Origin: Gyrodactylus bullatarudis
Taxonomy: Eukaryota; Platyhelminthes; Monogenea; Gyrodactylidea; Gyrodactylidae
Direction: 5' to 3'
NCBI GenBank assembly: GCA_012064415.1
Contig: SSNU01000068.1
Span: forward strand, 1 to 64,000
Length of the DNA stretch: 64,000 nt
Shown here piece by piece: positions 10,815 through 22,189 of this stretch. The position numbers were made by a program, and so were the translations under genes. The notes below the pieces were generated by a model. The model searched no databases. It had not been told where the DNA came from and saw only the letters and a program-made list of their open reading frames with translations. Each line of letters starts with the position of its first letter. Position 1 is the stretch's first letter.

Positions 10815-10960
10815 TGTATGTATGTACAGATGGTCAACCCCATGACTAATCATGGAAAGGGGTATGGGATTGGTTAAACCAAAACGACTTTTTTTGATTA
10901 TTCATCTAAAATCAACTGAAATCTGAAACTAACTTCAAAATTGAATTTCAGTCATTTATT
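10815..10960. repeat. Dispersed 145-bp repeat, copy 1
   Basis: Direct repeat of 21510-21650 (shared GGTCAACCCCATGACTAATC and GGGATTGGTTAAAC blocks). It contains the palindromic core CCCCATGACTAATCATGGGG. Here it lies immediately upstream of a PLE reading frame; the other copy has no PLE next to it. Confidence 0.65.
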
Positions 10961-10977
10961 AGAAGAGTTTTTGTCTC

Positions 10978-12297
10978 TTGAAAACACTCTATGAAACCCA
11001 TAATCGACAGTGCCCGCCTTTACATCAGGTACCTGATACGTTTATTGGGGTCAACGATGAATGCGACATAGAAAATGTTTCCAAAGATCTAAATAGCATT
11101 CACGAGGATATGAAGTGTGAGAACAATGAAACTCTAAGTTTTCTACAACTAGAAGTCATTCGGGAAGGATCAGTTGCCAAAACTAAAATATATCAGAAGA
11201 AGAATGCTCACTCACAGTTCCTTCCTTTTTATAGTTTTTCCCCTAAAGAGCACAAGAAAGGTGTTGTAAGAAATGAGTACCTGAACATCTAACGCTTAGT
11301 TTCAGCTGAATTTGTGAAGGAAGAAAGAAGCAAATTGAAGTCCCTTTTGATGAGAGAATGGTTACCCTGAATCATTTATTGAAAAGCATGCTCATGCGAA
11401 ACGCGAAGAACCCGAAGACGAAGATCAGCCTATTTATTTAAGGTTACCCTTCAAAGGAGACACCTGCAAATCGATCCTAACAAACAAATTGGCCCACATA
11501 ACAAAGCAGACGTTCCTAGGCAGGAGGCTCCAAATCATACAGAAGACCACAAAGCTCTTGAATGGGCGAAATAAGGATCAAATTCAAAAGTTGAGGAAGA
11601 AAGGAGTAATTTATCTCTTCACTTGTTCATGTGGTTCAAAGTACGTCGGCCAAACATCGAGAACACTAGGTGAAAGAGTAAATGAACATCTTAGGCCCAA
11701 ACACAATAGTGTGGTGCAGAACCATCTACATCAGACGGGACATCTAGCGAATGAAGGAAGTTTTTGCTATTCTCACCAAGTCGACCAAAGCCTGTCTTGT
11801 CGTGCGAGGGAAAAGGATTTATCAAGTGCGGAAGCTCAAACCTTATCTTTGTGTACAAAAAGTGATGGCATCGAATCTTGGTATCACAGGCAGAGATAGG
11901 TTCATCAAAGGGTAAAAAATAGCAAAAACTGAGAAAATTCTCAAGCCCAAATCCCTACCCCCACCAAAATTTAGCTCAACTCAAAGTATAAGTGTAAATC
12001 GAGATGAAAACCAAGGGAAGTTGGCTGTAGCCAATAATCACCATACACAAGTGCAGAGTTCAGTCACAGCAACTAGCATAGAGTTGGCAAAATGTGAAAA
12101 ACCTGAGAAGTCAACAGTAATTGATAATCAAATTATGAGCCAACCCGCTATTAGCACAAGAGTAGACAACCCATCAATTAAGCGGAAACGTAAGAGAAAT
12201 AGTGGTCAGTGGCTAATCAATGGGCCTAATCTAATGAAGAGACAAAAGTCCATGGATACAGGAAGACCTATGCTCCCATCCACCCCTAAGTGAGGGA
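10978..12297 (+). pseudogene. Penelope-like element remnant with GIY-YIG endonuclease
   Basis: 10978-11292 encodes the end of a reverse transcriptase/thumb region (SFLQLEVIREG..., then HKKGVVRNEY, the PLE pattern HKKGVVRSL). After a frame break, 11489-11899 encodes a linker and a GIY-YIG nuclease: YLFTCSCGSKYVGQTSRTLGER with the CxC, Y..G and R residues, then NEHLRPKH. A basic tail ORF (12021-12293, KRKRKRN) may be the C-terminal tail after another frameshift. The N-terminal reverse transcriptase core is missing, so the copy is 5'-truncated. A CTGAAGA...GAAA motif follows 60 bp downstream at 12356. Confidence 0.82.
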
Positions 12298-12355
12298 TTT
12301 CTTAAAACAATGGAAGAGCAGAAATAATTGCATTGTAAAAGTATGAAATTCAAGT

Positions 12356-12393
12356 CCGGGTTTAAGTCTGAAGAGACCCGGCGAAATAAAACG
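12356..12393 (+). ncRNA. Hammerhead-like stem motif, copy A
   Basis: CCGGGT (12356-12361) can pair with ACCCGG (12376-12381). The loop carries GTCTGAAGAG and the stem is followed by CGAAATAAAACG. The CTGANGA and GAAA pieces match the two conserved core strands of hammerhead ribozymes, which PLEs are known to carry. The usual stem II between them is absent, so activity is doubtful. Confidence 0.45.
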
Positions 12394-12467
12394 TTTATCA
12401 CTTATTATTCGCTTGTTTTCTAATCTTCCTTATGAATCTAAATCACAACTGAAAAGATAGTGTATTT

Positions 12468-12637
12468 TATGAATCATCTTATTGAGTCAGCAAAATTTAT
12501 CAATACTATTAGAAACTAGAGTGTGAAGAACTTCGATTGCTTCAGTCTCAGCTTCTAGACTGCCACCGTTACCCTTCCGATCCGAGTCTTCAACAGAGGC
12601 AAAGTAAACATAAGATATGGCGCCAGCAATTCCAACA
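12468..12637 (-). pseudogene. Broken duplicate of the last NUDT14 exon
   Basis: Minus strand reads like the start of NUDT14 exon 5 (31808-32048): about 40 codons align (GIAGA.SYVYF.SVEDSD, then GN/KGG.LEAE). It then diverges and hits a stop. About 180 bp that would encode the C-terminus is deleted, after which the 3' flank matches again (TATTGAGTCAGCAA at 12479-12492 versus about 31712-31725). The 5' splice-acceptor side is interrupted at its TA by the elements at 12641 and 14123 and resumes at 19694. Not functional. Confidence 0.82.
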
Positions 12638-12640
12638 CTA

Positions 12641-14120
12641 TAGTGGTCGCAAAATTTAGGTTTTCACTTGAATTTTTCCTTTAACTTCCATATTTTAGAT
12701 CCAATTCTAATAAAACATATGCCAATATAATTTTTACAGCCCATACAACATTTTGATAAATTATTTTAACAAATTCATTCAACGGTATTTGAAAAATTTA
12801 AAAATACTATACTTCATTATGATACAAAACGCAATATTTATGTTTTCACTTTTTATTTCAAGAAATCCCCTTTATTCTCAATGAAATCAATTCATCTTTG
12901 ATACATAGACATAAGATAAGGATCAAGATCATCTTTTCTAAAAGAATCCCACTCTTTAGTGATGGCATCTTTCAGTTCTTGTATATTTCTGTATTGCTTC
13001 CCATTTTTGTAAACTTTCTGAGATAGAGTTCCCCATATGTTCTCAATTGGATTGAGATCAGGATTTCTAGGTGGCCAGTCCATGACATTTATATCAGCTT
13101 AGTCTAAGAACTCTTTAGTAAATTTATATCGTTGGCAAGGCGCGTTATCATGCTGAAAAATCAATCCATTTTCTAATATCTCTTCTTTAAATGGTATCAG
13201 GGAGTTTTCAAGAACTTTTTGATAGGTTTCTGAATTCATCTTGGAGCTTATGAATTCTAGCCTCAGAGTCCCTGCATAACTGATGCCTCCCCAAACCACC
13301 ACCAAAACTTCTTTTGACTGTTTGCGATTTCGAACGATATTTTGGTTGCCAACGATAACTAAGGCCATCAGGGCCGTCTAAATTGAATTTCTTCTCATCT
13401 GAAAATATGGCTCTCTTGCAATCAAATTTCTCTCTTATTTTTCCTTTGACCCAGTCTAGGCGTCTCGATTTATCAATTTAAGATAAGAAACAAACTCGTT
13501 TGCCCTCCTCCAACGACATTCAAGGTTTTTCTTGACAGTATTTTGGAGTGTTCGTAAACTAATGTTGAGATTCAGTTCATTTCTTATCTGTGAACAATTC
13601 TTCCCATCTTTTTCAATCATTCTTTTGATCTTTTCCAACATCAAATTAGTAATTTTAGGACCTCGCTTAAATAATTTTTTCTTGTACCCCTTTCTTTCTA
13701 GAAAGTTGTTGATGGCTGTCCACGAAAAACCAAGCAATCTGGCTATTGCTAGGTTGCTTAAATTTCGGTTCGTAGGCTCAAAAAGCCCATTCAAACAATC
13801 TTTTGTGAATAGCCGATTTCGATTAGGAAGGAAAATTTTATTTTCAGTAGTTGAGCTAGAAAAATTTCATGGAAATTAATCTATCATACTTGAGAAAATG
13901 GGATGCTAACTTAACAATAGAATCAATTATGAAAAAGTGAAAAACATAAACTTTGCGTTTTGCATCTTAATGAAGTATAGTATTTTTGAATTTTTCAAAT
14001 ACCGTTGAATGAATTTGTGAAAATAAATTTATCAAAATGTTGTATGAGCTGTAACAATTATATTGGATCTAAAATAAGGAAGTTAAAGGGAAAATTCAAG
14101 TGATATTTTTGCGACCACTA
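12641..14120 (-). mobile_element. Tc1/mariner transposon (decayed)
   Basis: About 1.48 kb with inverted ends TAGTGGTCGCAAAA and about 60-bp terminal repeats including TTTAACTTCC and AGATCCAAT. TA lies on both sides (12639-12640, 14121-14122). It carries a minus-strand transposase pseudogene. It abuts the TA of the large inverted-repeat element that begins at 14123. Confidence 0.87.
12892..13794 (-). pseudogene. Tc1-type DDE transposase
   Basis: Pieces in order: paired helix-turn-helix N-terminus (13794-13456, LSNLAIARLLGFSWTAINNF); first Asp region around 13400 in another frame (FSDEKKFNLDGPDG); second Asp in FQHDNAPC (about 13155); and Glu in PRNPDLNPIENIWG (about 13050), giving a DDE triad. 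A frameshift near 13390-13470 and an in-frame stop near 13100 disable it. The true start is probably upstream of 13794, since coding similarity continues to about 13850. Typical Tc1 transposases have about 340 residues, which fits the total span. Confidence 0.87.
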
Positions 14121-14471
14121 TACAGTCAATTACACACATGATGACACGAGATAGGGATTTATTTCATGAACGAATGTCTTTTATACCTCTCTGCCCCAAT
14201 AATATTAACCAATGAGGGTGTAGAAAGGTCCAACCAATCATATTCAAGTGAGAGGTGATAGTAAAATTTGGGGATTAAACATAATATTTAGCCATTAGTA
14301 ATACTCCAAAATGAACTCTATAAAATATTTTTACATCATTAGATTTAATATTTTTTCTATTTTAGAATGCAATAAAAATTCTTCTCTCCACCCTTCTGAA
14401 TGAAGTTGCGAAGGCAAAATGAACCAATGGAAGGTCCCAAATAGAGCATTGTAATAGTATTTATATGTTAA

Positions 14472-14510
14472 CCGGGGTAGAGTCTGAAGAGACCCGGCGA
14501 AATACAACGT
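14472..14510 (+). ncRNA. Hammerhead-like stem motif, copy B
   Basis: CCGGGG...CCCGG stem around GTCTGAAGAG, followed by CGAAATACAACG. It is very close to copy A, and about 70 bp of following sequence (ACGTTTATCACT..TACGCTTGTT) is also shared. It lies within the left arm of the large inverted-repeat element and is absent from the right arm, so it arrived as a separate insertion at about 14405-14565. Confidence 0.45.
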
Positions 14511-14789
14511 TTATCACTCAAATTTACGCTTGTTGTTCTCTAACCTTCCACATGAGTTTAGAATCTAACAAAAATTATTCTTGTATCACTTTCTATAGTG
14601 AAGATACTGTATCTCCATTAGTTGAACTAGTTGTCAAATAAAAATAGCACCGTTGGATAGAGGAGAATTATTTATAATAATTTACAAATCATGAAAGAAA
14701 TAGTAAAAGTCAAAGAAAATAAGAATAAAATGCAAGCTGAAAAAACACCAAAACTCTCCAATAAATATCAGGAGAAAAAAACATCTACT

Positions 14790-15125
14790 GATAGGTTGGG
14801 TTTCATTAAAATAAAAGTGTCGTCAACATATCTGATGTAAACATCAATGTAAGAATTTTAGACATTTTATTTAATTCTAACCAACCTAGAAAGATGTCTG
14901 CTAAAAGAGGACTAAGAGGTGAACCCATAGCTATCCCATCTTTCTGGATGAATACTTTGTTTCGAAACGATAATGGAACGTTTGTACAACAGATCCTAAT
15001 AAGATTAGTGATTTAATTACTTTGCATTTCAAAACCTTCGTGTTCATCAATGAAAGATTTAATAACAGATAATGTCTCCTCAATAGGTATACTAGGAAAT
15101 AAAGAGCTTACATCTAATGAAATCA
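14790..15125 (-). pseudogene. Inverted PLE reverse-transcriptase fragment
   Basis: On the minus strand, from about 15125 down, the translation gives LDVSSLFPSIPIEET, then after a stop the motif GIAMGSPLSPLLADIF (about 14950), and VYIRYVDDTFI near 14830. This is the palm of a PLE reverse transcriptase with the YVDD box. It stands head-on against the plus-strand continuation starting at 15117. Confidence 0.78.
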
Positions 15126-15666
15126 TTTAAACCAATATTTAAATCCTTAATTCTATCCACAAAAGCGAATGTATCAAGCCCTGAGGAATGGTCTAACGAA
15201 ATAGAGAACGTGAAGTTAAGTCTGAAGGAAAATGGTTATCCCGGTAAATTTGATGACAAATTCATGAATGTATCTATGGATAGAAATGAGCTTGTCGAAA
15301 CAGATGAATTGGAGAAAACAACTATTTTTATGAAGCTCAACTTCAAAGGTGATGGGTTCAGTAATGACATTAGAAGAAGGCTAAATGATCTCATCAATCA
15401 ACATTATGATAATATATAATTGAAAATTGTATTTAAAACTCAGAGATTATTTAGTTTGATTCATAAGGATTTGCTGAAGCCAGAGGAGAAAACTCTATTA
15501 GTTTACAAATTCCAATGTGATTGTGGAGCCTCATATAAAGGTAGAACTATTAGGAAATTATCTACCAGAGCGGAGGATCATCTGAAGAAGGATACTGCGG
15601 TTACTAGGCACCTTAGACAAGAAGATCATACAGCTTCAGTTTCTAATTTTTCCGTTTTATACAAAA
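15117..15666 (+). pseudogene. PLE thumb-to-GIY-YIG fragment
   Basis: Plus-strand frames 15117-15419 and 15420-15666 are separated by one stop. They carry a linker region, then VYKFQCDCGASYKGRTIRKL with the CxC and Y..G..R pattern of PLE GIY-YIG nucleases, followed by EDHLKK and RHLRQEDH. The sequence runs into the assembly gap. With the inverted fragment at 14790-15125 it forms one element whose 5' part is inverted. Confidence 0.8.
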
Positions 15667-15958
15667 NNNNNNNNNNNNNNNNNNNNNNNNNNNNNNNNNN
15701 NNNNNNNNNNNNNNNNNNNNNNNNNNNNNNNNNNNNNNNNNNNNNNNNNNNNNNNNNNNNNNNNNNNNNNNNNNNNNNNNNNNNNNNNNNNNNNNNNNNN
15801 NNNNNNNNNNNNNNNNNNNNNNNNNNNNNNNNNNNNNNNNNNNNNNNNNNNNNNNNNNNNNNNNNNNNNNNNNNNNNNNNNNNNNNNNNNNNNNNNNNNN
15901 NNNNNNNNNNNNNNNNNNNNNNNNNNNNNNNNNNNNNNNNNNNNNNNNNNNNNNNNNN
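15667..15958. other. Run of N (assembly gap)
   Basis: 292 undetermined bases. It hides the end of the PLE nuclease and the outer left end of the Tigger-type element. Confidence 0.99.
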
Positions 15959-17785
15959 GATTCAACCCATGCCATAATCAAATCGAAAAAAAAGAATGGA
16001 AAGGAAGACCCCTCCCCACATAAATGTGAGAGAGACTAGAGTTAAATAAAAAATGCAAGGATATCAGATCCCCCAGTTTATTTTCAAATGCATTTTTTAA
16101 TGTAGCTTCGAAATACCATGCAAGAAGAAATCTTCCTTCATAAATATCTTGAATAATACTCCTCAGAACTCTATTGAAAGGAATAAATCATTCTCAAAAT
16201 GCATTGATTTCGATAAATTAAAACCTTTAGATAGAAAGTTATTTTTGATAGCAAAGAATTCTTGTGATATACTTTTCAGAAATTTAGTTGAATGTGGAAA
16301 GTTTTCAGATGCCAAGGTCATAAAGAGAATCTCTTCAATTTTGTTTCCAAATGTTATTGATGAAAACATAACAAATCTCGGATTTCCATATGTAAGTAAT
16401 TATGATTATTTCCAGATAAAAACAAAAAATCTCTGTGTTACTGGATATTTGAGTAACGAGGAAATCGATAAGTCTATTGATTTGAATAAATCACGGCTTG
16501 AAAGTCAAAAAACTCTCTTTGAAGACATCCTTATCGAAAGAATTTAGAAAGCCTTTGATAATGAAGAGAACCTAAGTTATTTAGAATTTAAGGAGCTAGC
16601 CATGAGAGTTGGTGAATCTTTAGGAATGATCGATTATAAGGCATCTTACGGACACCTTCAAAAACTTTGCAAGCAAAATGCCCTATGCTTTAGAAAGGTA
16701 AATTATTTTTGATAATTTCATAGCCTTCTTAGAACTTAATAGTGCTCCTAGTGACTCTTTAGAGAAATTTTATTTTGAATATCCATTCCTGATTAGAGGA
16801 TATGCCAAGTCTGAAATTTACAATTTAGATGAAGCAGCTTTATTCCTTTATGTTATATATCGAAAAGTGTTTTGAAGATAATGATGTAGAATTTCTAAAT
16901 TACAAATCGTCCAAAAAGATATGGATGACCCGGGATTTATTCATCGATTATCTAACCCAATGGAACCAAGAACTAACCCAGGAAAGAAGAAAAATAATAC
17001 TTTTCATGGATAATGCTTCGTCTCATGTACTCAGAGAAGAAGATCCAACTTTTTCCAATATTAAAGTAAGGATTTAATTTCATTTTTAAGATTCATTATC
17101 TTCCTCCGAATTGTACCTCGGCCTGTCAAACTCTAGACGTAGGAATCATCAGGTATTTCAAATGTAATTATAGAAGATTGAAAATTATGAATAATCGAAT
17201 TCAGATCAAAGATATAAAAGGGAGGATTAATTTACGCGAATGTTTATTTATTGCCAAGCAGGCATGGGAAGATGTCGACGAGAGAGTAATGTTAACTTCT
17301 TTGCCAACGTGAAATTTACCGACAAAGAAGCTCAAGAAATAGAAAATATAAATCTTATTTATTCAAATTTAGAAACATTAATTAACTTATTAAGATTGAA
17401 TGGAAAGTTGGGGATGCTGGACGAAATACAGCAACTGACGTTTTTTAAAGAATTTGAAAGCAGAATAAGAGATGTTTATAATTTTGAATAAAATTTTTGA
17501 TAATAAAATTTACTTAATTTCTTCTCATGGAACGGCCTAATGTATTGAATAACACCTATCACTCACAAGTCAGCAATGGTGGACCCTAGAAAATCTGTCT
17601 GGGTACGAAAGCCACACCACCCTATGTAAGGCTTGTAATGTGGTAAAAATGCATTTGAAAATAAACTGGGGGATCTGATATCCTTGCATTTTTTATTTAA
17701 CTCTAGTCTCTCTCACATTTATGTGGGGAGGGGTCTTCCTTTCCATTCTTTTTTTTCGATTTGATTATGGCATGGGTTGAATCGT
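15959..17785 (+). mobile_element. Tigger/pogo-type transposon with about 140-bp inverted ends
   Basis: 15959-16100 is repeated inverted at 17644-17785 with almost no change (GATTCAACCCATGCC, CCCCTCCCCACATAAATGTG, GGGGGATCTGATATCCTTGC blocks). It encloses a decayed DDE transposase. The left terminus is in the N run, so total length and target duplication cannot be read. Confidence 0.8.
16149..17491 (+). pseudogene. Tigger/pogo-type DDE transposase
   Basis: 16149-16547 encodes the N-terminal region. The first catalytic Asp is in IYNLDEAALF (about 16820-16850), the second in ILFMDNASSHV (about 17000-17030), and the third in the CQTLDVGIIRYFK region (about 17125-17160). 17240-17491 covers the C-terminus. 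Stops at 16545 and about 16712 and shifts near 16855 and 17080-17240 break the frame. This copy is unrelated in detail to the pogo remnants at 8600 and 18608. Confidence 0.78.
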
Positions 17786-18070
17786 TATTGATTTTATTTA
17801 AAATCTTGGATGATTTTCATTTTCGAATAACTCAATAAGATTTTCTGATAAAAAATTAAAAACTTGACAAGATACATAAAATTTTCTCCTCTATCCAACG
17901 GTGCTATTTTTATTTGACAACTAGTTCAACTAACGGAGTATCTACAGTATCTTCACTATAGAAAGTGATACTATATATAATTATACTATAATTTTTATTG
18001 CATTCTAAAATAGAATGCATTAAATCTAATGATGTAAAAATATTATTTAAAGTTCATTTTGGAGTACAGT

Positions 18071-19577
18071 ATGACCTCTAAGATAGGCGTCAAAAAACTA
18101 TCCCTCCCTCTCCTCCATTATAATTTCAAAAAGTTTTTTTGATATCTACTATAAAGTGGTCATATTGACACATTTTTTCTCAAAATTTTATATTTCTATA
18201 AAAAACATATTGCTGAATAGAGCTTAATTTGCTGATCATTTTAGTATTGTATACGATATTAATTGTTTCTATAGTTTCGTTTCTAGAGATGTGTAAACTT
18301 TCCGAATTTTTGGAAAAAATAACATTTGCGAAATATTTTTGCGATATAAAAGAGGGTGGGGTATTCACACGTAGTCTATCACACCTATTGGTGTCAATCC
18401 TTTTTTAATTTTAGGGTAAAGTGTTATAACTACGAACAGTGAATTAGAGCATTGTATTTAATAATCTATGAAATTGTAAATGAAAAAAAAACTTTTTATA
18501 CAAAATGAATTCAATTTCGATGTTCTGGAATTTGGTTTGTATTCCATATTTTAGAAACTGTGAAGCAATTCTCTATTGTTTTGGTCGACACTTTCTGAAA
18601 AGCTGTATTAACCATAACATGCTCTGGCAATATCTGGCATTATGAAGCTTCTTGCTAAAAGTTGACTAAAATGACTCTTGAAACTCCATATTATACCTTG
18701 GTCAAGAGGCTGGCAAACAGATGTCGTATTAGCTGGTAGAAACAATAGTTTGACATTTGGTGGTTGAACAACTGTATGGTGAAATCTCACATATTGTTCT
18801 CCAAACTCGTTAATCCACTTCTGAAAAATCTCTGTGTTATTCCACGATCGCATAAATCGATCGGTCAGGAAAATTTTCAATTGTTCTGCTTTTCCTCGAA
18901 GATCAGAGTGAAGTTTTTGTCATTTAACAGGTCTGTTGATTTCAATTAAATATTCGATAATGCAATCATACATTATTTTATTTATCCTACGTTATCCTAT
19001 TTGGTGTTCTTTTAATTTTTTGTCACCTGTAGTACTTGATTTATCGAAAGGTTTAATTTTTCAGATATTTGTTTAGTAGTAAGGCCATTATCAACTAGAT
19101 TTTTAACAGCTACGTGGTTATTTATTTTCATGGTCAAGTATTAAACTGAATAGAGAATCTAATCTAAATACTCATGTACCTTTAATAAAACCTCATTGGA
19201 TGATTAGCTAAATGAAATGTACATTGTACAAGTGTATTGCAATATAGAATTTAAGTGTATTAGACAACCATTTATTACTCCTAATGTTCGAATTGGTAAT
19301 TAATTTAAATTTGCAAATTTTTAATAATTATATATCCCACGAAAATATAATTATAATTTATAAAATTAGAAAAATACAACTTTAAGTCATTAATTATTAA
19401 TTAATAATTATTTAATTTTACTAACATTAAAAAAGGATTGACACCAATAGTTGTGATAGACTACGTGTGAATACCCCCACCCTCTTTTAAATCGCAAAAA
19501 TATTTCGCAAATGTTATTTTTTCCGAAAATTCGGAAAGTTTACACATCTCTAGAAACGAAACTATAGAAATAATTAA
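18071..19577 (-). mobile_element. pogo-type element with long inverted ends, nested in the right arm
   Basis: 18262-18412 and 19430-19577 are inverted copies of each other (GGATTGACACCAATAG, CACACGTAGTCTATCACAC-like, AAACTTTCCGAAT blocks). The left side extends 190 bp farther to CAGTATGACC at a TA; the right side is cut off near 19577, so the right terminus was lost by deletion along with part of the host element arm. Confidence 0.72.
18608..19133 (-). pseudogene. Internally deleted pogo/Tigger transposase
   Basis: The N-terminal helix-turn-helix is at 19133-19025 (LVDNGLTTKQISEKLNLS). The C-terminal DDE part is 18880-18608 (NNTEIFQKWINEFGEQY..., FLPANTTSVCQPLDQGIIW). The middle of the protein is deleted. 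The block that should hold the catalytic ADN/ADNASFH motif is shortened so that the second Asp is lost. It could only have moved in trans. Confidence 0.78.
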
Positions 19578-19693
19578 TAGTAGGACCTTTCTACACCCTC
19601 ATTGGTTAATATTATTGGGGCAGAGAGGTATAAAAGACATTCGTTCATGAAATAAATCCCTATCTCGTGTCATCATGTGTGTAATTGGCTGTA

Positions 19694-21509
19694 TTTGTGT
19701 AATAGGAATTTTTTTATTATTAATCTCTCTTTTTAAAGTTGAAGGTGGTTAAAAGATGAGACTCTTTTTGAATCCCATAATATTAATTTAACAGTTTAAA
19801 AAAAATGTGCAAAATTACTTATCCTGTATAAAAATAATAAAGCATAGAAGATTGAACTCGGGTCTCAAAAAATACATCATATGTTTAGAGAAATTTACGA
19901 AGACTTCCTAAATTTAGGAAGAAATATTTCTACGCTTCTGCCCCATACATCAGAATACATCGAAATGTACAAACAACCTTTAAACCCCCCCCCCATCATT
20001 ATTATTCATCCCTTATAAATTATGAGTCATAATATCTTGATTTTAAGCAATCAAAAAACCTACAAATTAAAAGGTATCTTGATAATTCTTTTTGATATCA
20101 TACTCTAAATTTTCTGATCTTCAGCATGATGTATTTTAGATTATCTGCTTTGTAACAGACAAGTCTGATTATCGCCAGGATTTTCCACAGAGGAAAATGA
20201 GATCTTGCAAAGAATGTCCCTTAAAAATAAATAAATTTTTATTACCTATAGAAAATAAAATACATCCATGAGTTGCGAAGTGCACTGTACTATTCAATAT
20301 ACAATACATTCCTCTGCTTTTATTATAAATAACCTACTCAGTTTGATTTGTAAAAATGATACAAATTCGAGGAATCTTTGAGGCATCTTTCAATAAAATC
20401 ATTTAATGAAATGAATTTCAAATCATCTCTTAATTCGGCAAGATAGCTTTGCTTTTTTGATTTGAAAATTATTGGTGATTTTAACACATTCAGTAGATAA
20501 GAAAACAATGTAATTGACAGAGACAAGGATTAACATGAATACATTCCAGATTTTACTACATTCCCCCCTCCCAAGCATATGTTGAATGTGTGCTGAACAT
20601 GAATAAATAAAATACATTGATAAGCACAGCCTTTCCCATGTCATTACATTAGATTATTATGCAATACACGAAAACATACAAATAAACAAATGTAGAAAGG
20701 TCACGGTCCTTTTTGAGGAGCACCCAGGAAAATTTGTTACCTTAATAAAACTTTCTACTGTATCATACAAATTATTCAACCTTGTGTATGTTTAAGATTT
20801 TTTTGCATTCAGTTCTATTTTGACCTTGCAAGAGAGTGTTTGTCTTTCAAATGCATCCAGATACCAGAAGTGCCTTTATTTGGCCTAGAAACAATAACAT
20901 TTTACAAGTGGCAGTGTCTAAAGTGTTTAAAAATATTGTAAATTAAGCAACTTTTAAGCAAATTAAAGGCAATTTCAGCCATTATTACCTTCTGAACTTC
21001 AATTCCAAACCTCTGCCTAGGTAACAAAATAAGAATAACATGATAGTGAAAAAGATGATTGTTTAGAAATCAATATTGTATTGAATATTTCCTATACTTC
21101 AATGTTAAGATTCTGAGTCCAACACATAGATGTGTGTGAGGGTATGAAATTGCTTTATATACCTCCGAATAGACCAAATCATTCCACTGTTCTTGTTACT
21201 CTCTTGTTTTAAATGATAAGTCGGCTTTCAAAAAAGAGTTCATATTCTAAATTCTATTATTAGGAAGGCTCTAAATTTTCTATTTTCTGTGATATGAAAA
21301 AATAATGATAGACCAATAGAAATTGAGCCTTTGTCGGCCAATCAGAAATGTAGCGTGGTAGGATTACATTCTATAGAAAGTGTGACCCACTCTCTGTTCA
21401 TTGGGATAGTGAGTGCGTGAGAAACCCCTATTCTATGTAGAAGGAGGAGAACAGTGTGATAGTTTTGATTGACATGTTTGTATTCACACATATGTAATAC
21501 ATAGTATGT
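19694..21509. other. Mostly unassigned AT-rich sequence
   Basis: The first 70 bp continue the duplicated NUDT14 intron (TGTAATAGGAA, TTAATCTC, matching 32053-32085 loosely). 21205-21330 matches 29225-29345 (CGGCTTTCAAAAAAGA, GTGATATGAAAAAATAAT). The rest shows no gene, RNA or repeat that I can support; the short ORFs around 20340-20640 have no protein-like features. Confidence 0.5.
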
Positions 21510-21650
21510 ATGTAAAATTGGTCAACCCCATGACTAATCATGGGGAGGGGTATGGGATTGGTTAAACAAAAAAAGCCTTTTTTGATTATTCATCTAAAAT
21601 CAACTGAAATCTGAAACTAATTTCAAAATTGAATTTTAGCCATTTATTTT
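21510..21650. repeat. Dispersed 145-bp repeat, copy 2
   Basis: Matches 10815-10960 in the same orientation with the palindromic core CCCCATGACTAATCATGGGG. Nothing recognisable is attached to it here. Confidence 0.65.
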
Positions 21651-22189
21651 CGTGTAGAAGCTTGAAATTTTCATACTACTTGACTCAAAATTTCATATTG
21701 AGTATAATGGTACTAAATTTAAGCCTGACTGACCGCTGCTTTAGCTAATTTTGCTATAGCCTCTTTCAGATATGATAGACAGGAAATTCGAAGTTAAGAT
21801 TAATCAGAACAAAAGATTAAGATCATCTACAAAATTTCATCAACCTGTCGAAAAGTTTGAGATTTTAGTAGCGAAATATATTTGGAACCGTAGAAATTTT
21901 GTAGAAGGAATATTGCTAGATTCTGATTAGCCGAGAAATGCTCAATCACATTCACGCAACTCTCGTCACTTTAAAGAGCTTTTACCTGTATATCAGTTTT
22001 TGATATTAAAGTTTGGCTATAATCATAAAAGGTTAAAAGTGATTTTACGAGAAATTATTAGGTGCAAAAAAGTTATTGGGCAATTATTGGGAAGAGGAAA
22101 AATTATTTATAATCTGTGGGGTAGAAATGTTGCTCGTTGGTTTAGAGTTTGAAAGTGGGAGAGTTTTTCTTTTTCTTCAAAATTATACA

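Larger units (their letters stand above)
14123..19691. mobile_element. Large terminal-inverted-repeat element hosting nested insertions
   Basis: Left end CAGTCAATTACACACATGAT and right end its complement (CAGCCAATTACACACATGAT), each next to TA. The left arm is 14123-14690. The right arm is in two parts, 17870-18070 and 19578-19691, separated by a pogo-type insertion and a deletion. The sequence outside (ends at 12637, resumes at 19694) matches the continuous NUDT14 acceptor region at 32040-32075, so the TA insertion point is confirmed by an empty site. Present contents are PLE fragments, a run of N, a Tigger element and a pogo element. Whether the element ever coded for its own transposase is unclear. 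Confidence 0.75.

Noticed and set aside
15643..15981. Open frames across the run of N
   Set aside because: Openness is an artefact of undetermined bases.
20338..20644. Two overlapping short minus-strand ORFs
   Set aside because: No family resemblance, no splice or promoter context; composition as expected by chance.
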